From JARRLC01 sp050290865 (GTDB taxonomy: Bacteria > Pseudomonadota > Alphaproteobacteria > Rhizobiales > Rhodomicrobiaceae): a stretch of 64,000 bases of DNA. This document shows positions 36,831 to 47,116 of the stretch, in pieces (the first letter of the stretch is position 1; every line of letters starts with the position of its first letter). A program made the position numbers and the translations under genes. The stretch is taken from positions 42,601 to 106,600 of the forward strand of contig JBNKIW010000010.1 of NCBI GenBank assembly GCA_050290865.1, in the 5' to 3' direction. The notes beneath the pieces were generated by a model. It was not told the origin of the DNA. It made no database searches and saw only the letters and a list, made by a program, of their open reading frames with translations.

Positions 36831-37244
36831 TTAGTGACTGCCACCGAGGGCCAGATCGCGCCGCGCGGCGCGGATGGTAATCGTGAACCCGGCCACCACG
36901 TCGATCAAGGTGATCGCCACGATGATGAAGAACACCGACGTTGCGGCATAGCGCACGGTGAGAAACTCGATGACGCAGACGATGAACAGGATCATCGACA
37001 GGGAATGGTCGAGGATGGATGTCTCGCCCGTCCGGGTCGCCTTGATCAGTTCGACGAAAAGGATGGCCAGCGTGATCAAGATGACCAGGTCGCCCACGGT
37101 CATCGCCCAGTCCGCCCCCGAAATCATCGGGATCGTGAGGAGCGCGCCGTCGAACACCGCGGCAGGGGCGTCGGCGCTGCCAAGAAAGGCGATCACGTTA
37201 TAGAGGATCACCGAAATGACTAACCACGGTATACTGAGGATCAT
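36831..37244 (-). CDS. Small four-helix membrane protein of unknown function
   Basis: The 137-residue protein has about four hydrophobic helices (ILSIPWLVISVILYNVIAFL; TVGDLVILITLAILFVELI; SMILFIVCVIEFLTV; VFFIIVAITLIDVVAGFTI) separated by short polar loops. AAGGAG lies 8 bp before the ATG. Such proteins are common in alphaproteobacteria but I cannot name a function. It is transcribed in the same direction as rpmF, which lies 118 bp upstream of it. Confidence 0.75.
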   Translation of the reverse strand: MILSIPWLVISVILYNVIAFLGSADAPAAVFDGALLTIPMISGADWAMTVGDLVILITLAILFVELIKATRTGETSILDHSLSMILFIVCVIEFLTVRYAATSVFFIIVAITLIDVVAGFTITIRAARRDLALGGSH

Positions 37245-37361
37245 CGCTCACACTCCTTGCATCAATCCCTGAAGGGCCGGTGCCCCCGTTTCCACTGTGC
37301 AGGCGTCACTTTCCGTCGCGGAACACGCCCCGCAGAGCGGGGCCGCCGCGGCGCTTCGTCC

Positions 37362-37547
37362 TCAATGGTCTTCCTTCGCTTCAAGGATCTGGCGCCCGCG
37401 GTATTTCCCGGACTTCAGATCGATATGGTGCGGCCGGCGCAACTCGCCCGACTCCTTGTCCTCGACATAGGCGGGCGTGGACAACGCATCCGCTGAACGC
37501 CGGTTCCCGCGCTTCATCCGGGAAACTTTCCGTTTGGGTACAGCCAT
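37362..37547 (-). CDS. rpmF: 50S ribosomal protein L32
   Basis: The 61-residue protein has the family N-terminus MAVPKRKVSRMKRGNRRSAD and basic composition. It lacks the zinc-binding cysteines seen in some L32 proteins, so it is a C-minus form. GAGG lies 8 bp before the ATG. It is transcribed in the same direction as mtgA, the gene upstream of it. Confidence 0.96.
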   Translation of the reverse strand: MAVPKRKVSRMKRGNRRSADALSTPAYVEDKESGELRRPHHIDLKSGKYRGRQILEAKEDH

Positions 37548-37738
37548 TTCTCATGCCTCAAAAGCAAACCGACACTCCCCACGGCTCGCCGCCCGCGAAG
37601 TGCCTTCAGATAGCAAAGCGATAGCACAGCGAGATCTGTCTACCGGTGTTGTTTCACGCGATACCGCCGCGTTTCGGCGCCTTTATAATCATGTCCGTCT
37701 GCTTTGGCCAGAGCATAGTGGTTCGACGCGGGGCGATT

Positions 37739-38605
37739 TCAGTCAAAAACGCAGGCTACGTCCCGTGCTTCGCGGCCCACGCGGGCCCGGATATGAGAGG
37801 CCAGCCGCCCCAGGCCCGGTCCCGGACGCCCGGCTTTGCGCCGGATGGGATTGGGGAGCGCGCCCGCGAGAAGCGCCGCCTGGCGCGGCGTCAGCGCTGC
37901 CGCCGATCTGCGGAAATGATACCGCGCCGCGGCCTCGGCCCCGAAGATGCCGGGCCCCCACTCGGCGACATTGAGGTAGATCTCGATCAGCCGGCGCTTC
38001 GACCAGAACACCGACATGTAGTAGGCGAGCGGCAGCTCCAGCACCTTGCGCAGATAGTCCTGATGGGACCAGAGAAACAGGTTCTTCGCCGTCTGCATCG
38101 GGATCGTCGACGCGCCGCGCGGGGTTTCGCCTTCCTCGGCCGCCTCGATGGCCTTGCCCACCGCGCTCCAGTCCACCCCGTAATGAAGGCAGAAGGAGGC
38201 ATCCTCGGCCAGAAGCACCGCCCGCACGAGATGCGGCGAGATATCCTCGAAATCGACCCAATCCTGGCGGATATCTTTGCCACGTAGCGCCTGCCGCGCC
38301 ATCAGCGCCGAAAAAGGCGGATCGAGGAGCGAAAAAACCGGGATCAGGACATAAGGGGCTGCCAAGTAGACGCCGATCACGATGGCGGCGATGCGGCCGG
38401 CCTTGTAGGCCCTTGGGTGACGCGCACCCCAGCGTTGCACGAGGTTTGGCGGCGCATCGGCGGCGGCGGCTGACCGGCCGGCGCGCCAGTTGCGCAGACG
38501 TTCTGCCCCGCCTGTCAGGGCAGAGCTGGCCTTTTCGCGCAGTGCGACGCCGTTTGACTTGAGCCTGGCGCCCATCTGGAGCATTTTCCCGGTAACACTT
38601 TTCAT
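37739..38605 (-). CDS. mtgA: Monofunctional biosynthetic peptidoglycan transglycosylase
   Basis: The 288-residue protein has a basic cytoplasmic N-terminus of about 70 residues, one membrane anchor (AAIVIGVYLAAPYVLIPVF) and a GT51 glycosyltransferase domain. The domain shows catalytic Glu in AEDASFCLHYGVDW and the motifs RGASTIPMQTAKNLFLW and KRRLIEIYLNVAEWGPG. It polymerizes lipid II into glycan strands. The N-terminal extension is longer than usual, and ATG 38605 lies only 11 bp from the divergent ispA start, so a start at 38584 or 38575 is possible. Confidence 0.9.
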   Translation of the reverse strand: MKSVTGKMLQMGARLKSNGVALREKASSALTGGAERLRNWRAGRSAAAADAPPNLVQRWGARHPRAYKAGRIAAIVIGVYLAAPYVLIPVFSLLDPPFSALMARQALRGKDIRQDWVDFEDISPHLVRAVLLAEDASFCLHYGVDWSAVGKAIEAAEEGETPRGASTIPMQTAKNLFLWSHQDYLRKVLELPLAYYMSVFWSKRRLIEIYLNVAEWGPGIFGAEAAARYHFRRSAAALTPRQAALLAGALPNPIRRKAGRPGPGLGRLASHIRARVGREARDVACVFD

Positions 38606-38616
38606 GGATCAAACGC

Positions 38617-39537
38617 GTGCAGGACACCTCGGCGACAGCGTTTTTTAAGCAGCGGCTTCACGGCTGCGCAAGCCGAATCGAGACACGGCTCGCGTATTGG
38701 CTGGAAAGTGGTGCGGATGGCGCCCGCATTCCGCCTCGCCTGAAGGAAGCGATGCTCTATGCAGCGCTCGGTGGCGGCAAGCGGCTCCGCCCGTTTCTGA
38801 TGCTGGAAAGCGCCCGTTTATGCGGCATCGCCGATGAAGAGGCGCTGAACGCGGCGGCTGCGCTGGAATGCGTCCATTGCTATTCGCTGGTGCACGACGA
38901 TCTGCCCGCCATGGACGACGATGACATGCGGCGCGGAAGTCCCACCGTGCATCGCGCCTTCGATGAAGCGACGGCCATACTCGCCGGCGATGCTCTGCTG
39001 ACGCTTGCTTTCGAGATCATGGCCAGCCCGGCCACCCACGCGCAGGCCGCCGTCCGGGCCGAGTTGACGCTGGAGCTGGCGAAGGCGGCGGGCCGCGCGG
39101 GCATGGCGGGCGGGCAGATGCTCGACCTCCAGGCGGAAGAGGCGGAGGCGCCGCTCACCGAGGCGGAGATCCGTCAGCTTCAGGGCATGAAAACCGGCGC
39201 CCTCATCACATTCGCCTGCGAGGCGGGAGCGATCCTGGCTTGCGCAGGCGAAGCGGAACGCTCCGCGCTCCGGCGCTATGGCCGCCTGCTGGGCGCCGCC
39301 TTCCAGCTTGTCGACGATCTCCTCGATGTCGAAGGCGACGCCGCCGCGCTCGGCAAGGCGGTGGCGAAGGATGCCCGCGCGGGCAAGGCCACGCTCGTCA
39401 GCCTCACGGGCATCGCTGCCGCTCGCGCGCGTCTGAGCCACATCGAGACAGAAGCCGTGGCCGCGCTGGCGCCGTTCGGGGCGCGGGCCGGGGTCCTGGC
39501 CGCGGCCGCGCATTTCGTCGCCACGCGGCGGCACTGA
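38617..39537 (+). CDS. ispA: Polyprenyl (farnesyl/geranylgeranyl) diphosphate synthase
   Basis: The 306-residue prenyltransferase has the first Asp-rich motif in VHDDLPAMDDDDMRRG and the second in LVDDLLDVEGD, with GGGKRLRP near residue 50. Its length and the CYS residues before the first motif suit a short-chain enzyme that makes farnesyl diphosphate. The likely start is GTG, only 11 bp from the divergent mtgA start. A candidate terminator follows. Confidence 0.9.
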   Translation: MQDTSATAFFKQRLHGCASRIETRLAYWLESGADGARIPPRLKEAMLYAALGGGKRLRPFLMLESARLCGIADEEALNAAAALECVHCYSLVHDDLPAMDDDDMRRGSPTVHRAFDEATAILAGDALLTLAFEIMASPATHAQAAVRAELTLELAKAAGRAGMAGGQMLDLQAEEAEAPLTEAEIRQLQGMKTGALITFACEAGAILACAGEAERSALRRYGRLLGAAFQLVDDLLDVEGDAAALGKAVAKDARAGKATLVSLTGIAAARARLSHIETEAVAALAPFGARAGVLAAAAHFVATRRH

Positions 39538-39567
39538 CCGGGGCGTACGGATCCGGTGCAGCGGAAA

Positions 39568-39609
39568 CGGCATTCCTGGCGCATTATCATGCTCATGCCG
39601 GTTTTTTTT
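39568..39609 (+). terminator. Candidate terminator of ispA
   Basis: A 6-bp outer stem (CGGCAT / ATGCCG) encloses a second small hairpin (GCAT-TATC-ATGC) and is followed by G and a run of eight T residues, 30 bp after the ispA stop. Confidence 0.55.
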
Positions 39610-39801
39610 CTGGGAAGCGGCACTGATGCGAGCGCCGTTCATCGCGCGCTCAGCTTCAACCCGCCATATGCGTGGGAAGCCCAATCCGCCGCCTCGCGTG
39701 GAATTCGGTTCCGCAAAGAGGCAATGCAGTGTACATCCGCCTTCCGTGCCGGCCGGATTTCCCGGCGGCCGGAGCAACGTAGCCTACAGAGGAGTATGCA
39801 C

Positions 39802-40158
39802 ATGAGAGTGATCGTTGCCGCGGCCGTGCTGGCTGCCTTTGCTGCCCCCGCTTTCGCCGAGAACGCCAAGGTTTCCGCGGCTGCCGATGCCCTGGCCGCG
39901 CTCCAGAAGGATGCCGCGAAGGTCAAGGCCTATTGCGAAATGCAGGTGCTTTTCGACAAAGCCGAGCAAGCCGCTGAGAAGAAGAAAGAGGACGAATCGA
40001 AGAAGTTCGGTAAAGAGGCCGAGGAAAAAGCCAAGGCTCTTGGTGAGGACTTCGAGAAAGTTATGGCGCTTGAAGAAGAGGTCAATCCGGATACTGCAGA
40101 AGGAAAGAAGTTCTTCGCAGCCCTGGAAGCTGTCGAGAAAAGCTGCGAGAAAAAGTAA
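39802..40158 (+). CDS. Small secreted Lys/Glu-rich protein of unknown function
   Basis: The 118-residue protein starts with a signal peptide (MRVIVAAAVLAAFAAPAFA, cleavage expected before EN). The mature part is helical and very rich in Lys, Glu and Ala, with two Cys (AYCEMQ, EKSCEKK) that could form a disulfide. AGAGGAG lies 7 bp before ATG 39802, which decides the start over the long open frame upstream. Probably periplasmic. It lies between ispA and engB without an obvious functional link. Confidence 0.75.
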   Translation: MRVIVAAAVLAAFAAPAFAENAKVSAAADALAALQKDAAKVKAYCEMQVLFDKAEQAAEKKKEDESKKFGKEAEEKAKALGEDFEKVMALEEEVNPDTAEGKKFFAALEAVEKSCEKK

Positions 40159-40297
40159 GCTCTTAGCGACTGCTATTCCAGGCCGGATCATCACGTGAGC
40201 GGCGCGCTCTGGTTCCCAGCCGAAGCGCGCTGCATTCGTGCGAAAAAGCAGCGGGCGCAGTTCGCTCTCCGCTTGTCCTGCAGGCCGGGTGTGTCGG

Positions 40298-40957
40298 CTA
40301 CACCAGAACGCGCGCCACGGCCTGCCGCAACGCCACCATGCCGCGTTTCTTCTCCGCCGAGGTGATGAGCACCTCCGGATAGGCCGCCCCGTGCGTGGCC
40401 ACCGCCGCCAGCGTCGCTGCGTGCACCGCCTCGACCTCACGCTCCTTCAGTTTGTCGATCTTGGTCAGCACGATCTGATAGGACACGGCGGCCTTGTCCA
40501 TGAGCGTCATGATCTCGGCGTCGTTCGGCTTGATGCCGTGGCGGCTGTCGACGAGCAGGAAAACCCGTTCGAGCTGCTGGCGGCCGCGCAGATAATCCTG
40601 GATGAGCCGGTTCCAGCCCTCCACCAGCGATTTGGACGCGCGGGCGTAGCCGTAGCCGGGCATATCGGCAATGTGCATGACGTCGCCGAGGCGGAAATAG
40701 TTGATTTCGCGCGTGCGGCCCGGCGTGTTCGAAATGCGGGCGAGCCGGCCCTGGCCGATCAGGGCGTTGAGGAGGCTGGATTTGCCCACATTGGAGCGGC
40801 CGGCAAAGGCCGCTTCGGGGATCGGATCATCCGGCAGCCCTTCGGCCTTGACGACGCCTTTGACGAACACCGCGGGCAGGCGGAAAAGCTGCTCCGCGGC
40901 GGCCTGCGCGGCTTCCTCGCGCGCCCGGTCGTCATCCTGCGTGGCTGAAGAATTCAT
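40298..40957 (-). CDS. engB: Ribosome biogenesis GTPase EngB (YihA/YsxC)
   Basis: The 219-residue GTPase has G1 AGRSNVGKSS, G3 DMPGYG, G4 TKID and the family sequence SNTPGRTREINYF. It is needed for assembly of the large ribosomal subunit. A 30-residue polar N-terminal extension precedes the conserved part. The gene lies downstream of ftsH on the same strand but behind a strong terminator. Confidence 0.93.
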   Translation of the reverse strand: MNSSATQDDDRAREEAAQAAAEQLFRLPAVFVKGVVKAEGLPDDPIPEAAFAGRSNVGKSSLLNALIGQGRLARISNTPGRTREINYFRLGDVMHIADMPGYGYARASKSLVEGWNRLIQDYLRGRQQLERVFLLVDSRHGIKPNDAEIMTLMDKAAVSYQIVLTKIDKLKEREVEAVHAATLAAVATHGAAYPEVLITSAEKKRGMVALRQAVARVLV

Positions 40958-40986
40958 GGCTACCCCATGCTCCTGCGGCGGAAAGC

Positions 40987-41011
40987 AAAACCGCGCCTTG
41001 GACAGGCGCGG
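40987..41011 (-). terminator. Rho-independent terminator of ftsH
   Basis: On the minus strand a 7-bp GC stem (CCGCGCC / GGCGCGG) with a 7-nt loop is followed directly by TTTTGCTTT, about 30 bp past the ftsH stop codon. Confidence 0.8.
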
Positions 41012-41042
41012 CTTTCCTGGTCAAACTGGCGAACGCCTAGCC

Positions 41043-42986
<1,944 letters not shown>

Positions 42987-43212
42987 GATACCCTTCTGTA
43001 CCCGTGACCGGGATCGCCCGGCCTGAGTGACCGCCCTTCCTTTGCCCAAGACCCAATCATTGTCTTAACATACTTAAATAAGGATAGAGCGGTTCATTGC
43101 CAAGGCTTGCTTCCCGCCACTTAACATCGGCAGGGCTTAACGCGAGGTTGCAGATAAATTGATTCAATGACAATGGGCAATTGCGCTCATCCCTAACGGG
43201 GCAGGATGCCCT

Positions 43213-44538
43213 TTATGTGGCGGTCCTGCCGAGCCTTTCGAAGCGAGCGGCTGCCCCGGCGAGCCAGCGGGCCGGAGGCCGTTCCGCCCAGGTTGCAAAC
43301 GGCGTGAAACACAGGGAGTTGTCCTGCCATAGTGACGGCAGAGTCAATGCGGCGGCGTGCGGCACGTCATCGAGGGAGCCGCCCAGCGCCCGCAGCGCCG
43401 CGAGACCATCGGTGCCCAGCGGGCTCAGCGTAAGCCCGGCAGGCGCGTCCGGAGGCAACGTGACCATGAGACGACCGTCCCAGAGCGTGGTCTCGCCGGG
43501 ATGGATCGTTCGGGGCGACTGGCTCATGCGGCCCGCTTCGCGCGTGATGCGCAGTTGCCCGCGACGCACGGCGAACGCGCATCCGGCGAGCGTGGCGTCG
43601 CGGGAGCCGCTGGCCAGCGCGCTGTGGAGCGCCTCCAGGGCGCTGAGACGCGGGGGGATGCGGCGTCCGCCGAACAGGGAGCATGCCCGTGCGAGTGCCC
43701 GCAGCGCGATCTCCTCGGGAGCCGCCATGAGTGCAGTCAGGGCGATCCTGCCGAACCCCGCGTCATGAATCTCCAAAGCGCCGCGCAGGAAATCAGCGGT
43801 GGCGGCTTCGAGAGCCTGGCGCGCCCGGCGCAGCCTTCTGGCCGACAGGGCGAGGTTTTCCACAGCGAGGCGGGGGGGCGTGCCCTTGCGCAGCGCGCGG
43901 CGGACACGGACGCGTTCAAATGTCTCATCGCGGTTGCTTGGATCTTCGATCCAATCCTGCCCGCGCTCGCGCAGATACTCCTCCAGGACGGTGTGCTTCA
44001 GGCCGAGGAGAGGACGCAGCAGCGCGATGCCGTCCAGCCGCGAGGTCTCGGCCATGGAAGCAAGGCCATCCACCCCGGAGCCGCGTGCCAGCCGCATCAG
44101 CAGCGTTTCGGCCTGATCGTCGGCGTTGTGGGCCGTTGCCAGCGCATCGATCCCCGCCTCGCGGCAGGCGCGCGCCATCAGCGCATAGCGGGCGGTGCGT
44201 GCCGCGGCCTGAATGCCGGTATGCGGCTTTTCGCCGGTCCAGGTCAGCGTCCGGTGCGTGAAGCCAAGATGGCTGGAGAGGGCCTCGACCCATCCGGCCT
44301 CGGCGGCCGAAGCGGCGCGCAGGCCGTGATCGACGGTCAGAACCGTGACGCTGGGCAGGGGAGGGGCGCACCGCGTGAGCCAGCTATGCACGAGCAGCAG
44401 GAGCGCCGTACTGTCCGCGCCTCCCGAGACGGCAAGAGCGATGTGTCCGAAGCCCCCCCAACCCGCGAATAACGCATCGACATTCTTATCCGGGATGGCC
44501 CCCCCTTCGCTTGCGGGGGACACTTGCCCGGCTGTCAT
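43213..44538 (-). CDS. tilS: tRNA(Ile)-lysidine synthetase
   Basis: The 441-residue protein has the PP-loop SGGADS near residue 37, the segment VDHGLRAAS and AHNADDQAETLLMRLARGSG. TilS attaches lysine to C34 of the AUA-reading tRNA-Ile and is essential. The start at 44538 lies one base after the ybgF stop, suggesting coupling; the open frame continues upstream inside ybgF but without family similarity. The C-terminal half is poorly conserved, as usual. Confidence 0.9.
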   Translation of the reverse strand: MTAGQVSPASEGGAIPDKNVDALFAGWGGFGHIALAVSGGADSTALLLLVHSWLTRCAPPLPSVTVLTVDHGLRAASAAEAGWVEALSSHLGFTHRTLTWTGEKPHTGIQAAARTARYALMARACREAGIDALATAHNADDQAETLLMRLARGSGVDGLASMAETSRLDGIALLRPLLGLKHTVLEEYLRERGQDWIEDPSNRDETFERVRVRRALRKGTPPRLAVENLALSARRLRRARQALEAATADFLRGALEIHDAGFGRIALTALMAAPEEIALRALARACSLFGGRRIPPRLSALEALHSALASGSRDATLAGCAFAVRRGQLRITREAGRMSQSPRTIHPGETTLWDGRLMVTLPPDAPAGLTLSPLGTDGLAALRALGGSLDDVPHAAALTLPSLWQDNSLCFTPFATWAERPPARWLAGAAARFERLGRTAT

Positions 44539-44539
44539 C

Positions 44540-45694
44540 TCATGAGCATCCGGCGCGGCGCTTCTCGGCCTCGGCGCGCCGCAGAACATTGGTCGCGTCG
44601 GGATACCGGCGGGCCAGTTCATTGAAGGACGAGCAGGCGGCATCATTCTCATTCAGCCTTTTCAGCGAGATGCCGAGCTTGAGCATGCTGTCAGCGGCCT
44701 TTTCGCCCTGCGGATAGTTCGTCGAGCCCTTCAGGAAGCTGTCGGCGGCCCGGCGGTACTCCCCATTCATGAATGCCGCCTCGCCCAGCCAATAATGGGC
44801 CGAGCCCGCCAGCGGATCCGCCGGGAAACGCTTGATGAACTTCTCGAAGCCATCCGCAGCCGCGCGATAACTGCTCTGCATCAGGCTGCCGTAGGCTGTA
44901 TCGTAGAGGGATTTGGCCTGCGGTGTGGACAGCGCGGCGATGCGGCCCGGGCCGCCGTTCCCGCCCCCCTCGCTCGGTCCGAGCTGTGCGGGCCGCCGTT
45001 GCCGCGCCGGGCGAGACGGGGTTTCCTCCTCCTCGTCCGAACTGAAGAGGCCGAAGAACCCCCCGTCGCTCTTCTTTTTCTTCTTTTTTGCCGGTCGTGG
45101 CTCGGTGGGCATGGTCTCGGTCGCAGTCGATCCGAAACCTTCATTTGCAGGCGGTTGCTGCTCAGCGCCATCCGTGCCGTTCGTCGCGGTTCCGTCGCCG
45201 CCGATGCTGAACCCCGTGCCCTGTTCTGCGGGCTGGGCAGCGATCCGCCGCCCGGCAGGCGTTTGCGAGTCCGCGTAAGAGGACGCGGGCTGGCCGCCTT
45301 GCTCCGGCGACGCGGCGCCCGTTCGTCCTTCGATCTGCTGCAGACGGCGGCCGATGTCGGCCAACTGCGCCGAAAGCGCCCGGACCTCCGTTTCGAGCTG
45401 GCCGAGCCGGGATTCGTCGCCCCCCATGCCGGCGGTGCGTTCTGTTCCGCCGCCCGCCGACGGGTCGTCCGCGCCGCCGCGCGCCATGCTCTCGACGGTC
45501 CCGAGCTGTGCGCTGAGATCGACGAGTTGTTCTTCGACGCGCTGCAGCCGCGTGGCGAGATCCGCCGCGTTCGCTCCAGCCCCGCCGGTGGAGCCGGTGG
45601 CGGGGGGCTTCTGCGCGGAAGCGCTGACAAAGGGGAGAGCGCTGCCCAGCAGGAACAGCGCAGCAGCGAATAGATGTAACGGTCGCATTCCCAT
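44540..45694 (-). CDS. ybgF: Tol-Pal system protein YbgF/CpoB
   Basis: The 384-residue periplasmic protein has a signal peptide (LHLFAAALFLLGSALPFVSA), a coiled-coil segment (LATRLQRVEEQLVDLSAQLG; LETEVRALSAQLADIGRRLQ) and a long low-complexity linker containing six consecutive Lys. The C-terminal TPR domain shows AHYWLGEAAFMNGEYRRAAD and KAADSMLKLGISLKRLNEND. YbgF coordinates peptidoglycan synthesis with outer-membrane constriction. The exact start is uncertain among three nearby codons. It follows pal after about 190 bp. Confidence 0.88.
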   Translation of the reverse strand: MGMRPLHLFAAALFLLGSALPFVSASAQKPPATGSTGGAGANAADLATRLQRVEEQLVDLSAQLGTVESMARGGADDPSAGGGTERTAGMGGDESRLGQLETEVRALSAQLADIGRRLQQIEGRTGAASPEQGGQPASSYADSQTPAGRRIAAQPAEQGTGFSIGGDGTATNGTDGAEQQPPANEGFGSTATETMPTEPRPAKKKKKKSDGGFFGLFSSDEEEETPSRPARQRRPAQLGPSEGGGNGGPGRIAALSTPQAKSLYDTAYGSLMQSSYRAAADGFEKFIKRFPADPLAGSAHYWLGEAAFMNGEYRRAADSFLKGSTNYPQGEKAADSMLKLGISLKRLNENDAACSSFNELARRYPDATNVLRRAEAEKRRAGCS

Positions 45695-45885
45695 ACCGCT
45701 CTCATAAGGCACATGAGGTGGAAGATTGGGACCGTCTTAGCAAAAGAAACAGGGCAGGGCGACTCTCTCGATAGGCGGTGCGGGAAAATCTGCCGTTCGC
45801 GGTGGGAAACGGCCTCGTGCGCCCGCTACGAAATCCTAACCCACCTGCCGTGAGCACTCCCGGGATTTCCTGCGGGTTAAGCGTA

Positions 45886-46467
45886 TTAGCGCACGGGCCG
45901 GCGTCCGCCTGAATTGGATGCGATCGCCGGGTTTCCGTTGAGAATGGTAATGGCGCGGCGGTTCTGCGACCAGCAGGAGATGTTGGCGCACACCGCGACG
46001 GGGCGCTCCTTGCCATAAGAAAGCGTGCGGATGCGGGTGGGATGTACGCCGTGGCGGCCGAGGAACTGCTTCACCGCCGCCGCTCGCTGGGCGCCGAGAG
46101 CGATGTTGTATTCGCGCGTGCCGCGCTCGTCGGCGTGTCCCTCGATCGCGATGGCGTATTGTGGATATTGGGCGAGCCATTGCGCCTGGGTCCGCAACGT
46201 GTTTTCGCTATTGGCGCTGAGTTCGGAACTGTCGGTGGAGAAATAGACCGTGTCGCCGACGCGGGCGGCGAATTCGCGCGCCGAGCCGGGGAGGATCGGG
46301 CCGGTTTCGCTCCCGTCAGCGGCGCTGACGGCGCCGGGACTGCCATTCTGGGCGCCAGGATGCGGGATATTCAGCCCAAAACTGTTGGGCTGGCTGCGGG
46401 AGCATGCCGCGAGCGCCACCGCCATCAACAGCATGAAGACTTGGGACGCGACCCTCAACCGGGGCAT
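45886..46467 (-). CDS. pal: Peptidoglycan-associated lipoprotein Pal
   Basis: The 193-residue lipoprotein has a signal peptide ending in lipobox LAAC and an OmpA-type peptidoglycan-binding domain (VYFSTDSSELSANSENTLRT, IEGHADERGTREYNIALGAQ, RAAAVKQFLGRHGV). AGAGGAG lies 6 bp before ATG 46467. An additional C-terminal tail with two Cys (VCANISCWSQNRRA) matches alphaproteobacterial Pal proteins. tolQRAB, normally just upstream, are absent here; a small lipoprotein gene and its terminator precede it. Confidence 0.93.
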   Translation of the reverse strand: MPRLRVASQVFMLLMAVALAACSRSQPNSFGLNIPHPGAQNGSPGAVSAADGSETGPILPGSAREFAARVGDTVYFSTDSSELSANSENTLRTQAQWLAQYPQYAIAIEGHADERGTREYNIALGAQRAAAVKQFLGRHGVHPTRIRTLSYGKERPVAVCANISCWSQNRRAITILNGNPAIASNSGGRRPVR

Positions 46468-46605
46468 GGTACGCTCCTCTGCTTGGAAGACACCTCGACG
46501 CTGCAAGGTGCTCCGCATTGGTTAACGCCGCGTTAGCGGACGTGCATACCATGGAAACAACAACCCTGGGCTGTGATCGCGCCCGGGTTATCCCCAGAAA
46601 CGAGA

Positions 46606-46646
46606 AACGCCGTGAACACCAGTCACACAAACTGGCGCACGGCGTT
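46606..46646 (-). terminator. Terminator of the small lipoprotein gene
   Basis: A 9-bp stem (AACGCCGTG / CACGGCGTT) encloses a second 5-bp stem (CCAGT / ACTGG). On the minus strand it is followed by TCTCGTTTC, about 40 bp past the lipoprotein stop. Confidence 0.65.
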
Positions 46647-46687
46647 CGCAGTATTTAGCTTGCCCCGCTTCGCTTGGTTAGAGCGAT

Positions 46688-46822
46688 TTAGCGGACCGCA
46701 ACGACAACGTCGGCGGCGCCGAGTTTCAGCGGCGCTTCACTGACTTCCTTGCGGCAAGCGCCGAGAACGGCAACAGAAGCAACGATCGCCGTGACGACGA
46801 CGACGCCTTTCAAACCCTGCAT
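46688..46822 (-). CDS. 44-residue lipoprotein (entericidin-like size)
   Basis: A short gene encodes MQGLKGVVVVTAIVASVAVL then GAC, a clear signal peptide with lipobox VLGAC, and a mature part of only 22 residues starting CRKEVSEAPLKLGAADVVV. AGAGGAGAG lies 5-6 bp before the ATG, and a terminator hairpin follows the stop, so it is a complete transcription unit. Small lipoproteins of this kind are often stress-related, but no function can be assigned. It lies between sqr and pal. Confidence 0.75.
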   Translation of the reverse strand: MQGLKGVVVVTAIVASVAVLGACRKEVSEAPLKLGAADVVVAVR

Positions 46823-47054
46823 GGTTTCTCTCCTCTGGTTAAGCGGCATGCATTCCGCTTCTTGTAGCTAGCCGAGCAAACCGTCAGTGATCAAGTTCGC
46901 AACCCTGCGGCGGCGCCGTTTTCCAGAATGTATGGTGCTAAAATGCAACGAACGGTCTGGGTATTCAAATGTAAACAATAAATAAAGAAGATGTTTCACG
47001 GATGAGCCAAGTCTTCGCGGCCGAGGACTGGGGCGTTCTTCAGTTTATAAGCAG

Positions 47055-47081
47055 CATGGCCGGGCGAAAGACCCGGCCATG
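47055..47081 (-). terminator. Strong hairpin downstream of sqr
   Basis: A perfect 10-bp stem (CATGGCCGGG / CCCGGCCATG) with a 7-nt loop lies 36 bp past the sqr stop. On the minus strand it is followed by CTGCTTATAA rather than a pure T run, but its stability and position fit a terminator. Confidence 0.6.
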
Positions 47082-47116
47082 TCGAAAATTCAGATATTGC
47101 GGTAGGGCGCGCGCCG

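Noticed and set aside
40202..40230. Terminator between the small secreted protein gene and engB
   Set aside because: The 7-bp GCGCGCT/AGCGCGC stem has a 15-nt loop and no T tract on either strand.
46522..46536. CtrA-like box (TTAA-N7-TTAG) upstream of pal
   Set aside because: One near-match is expected by chance and the second half-site deviates from TTAA; without more sites it is not a supported operator.
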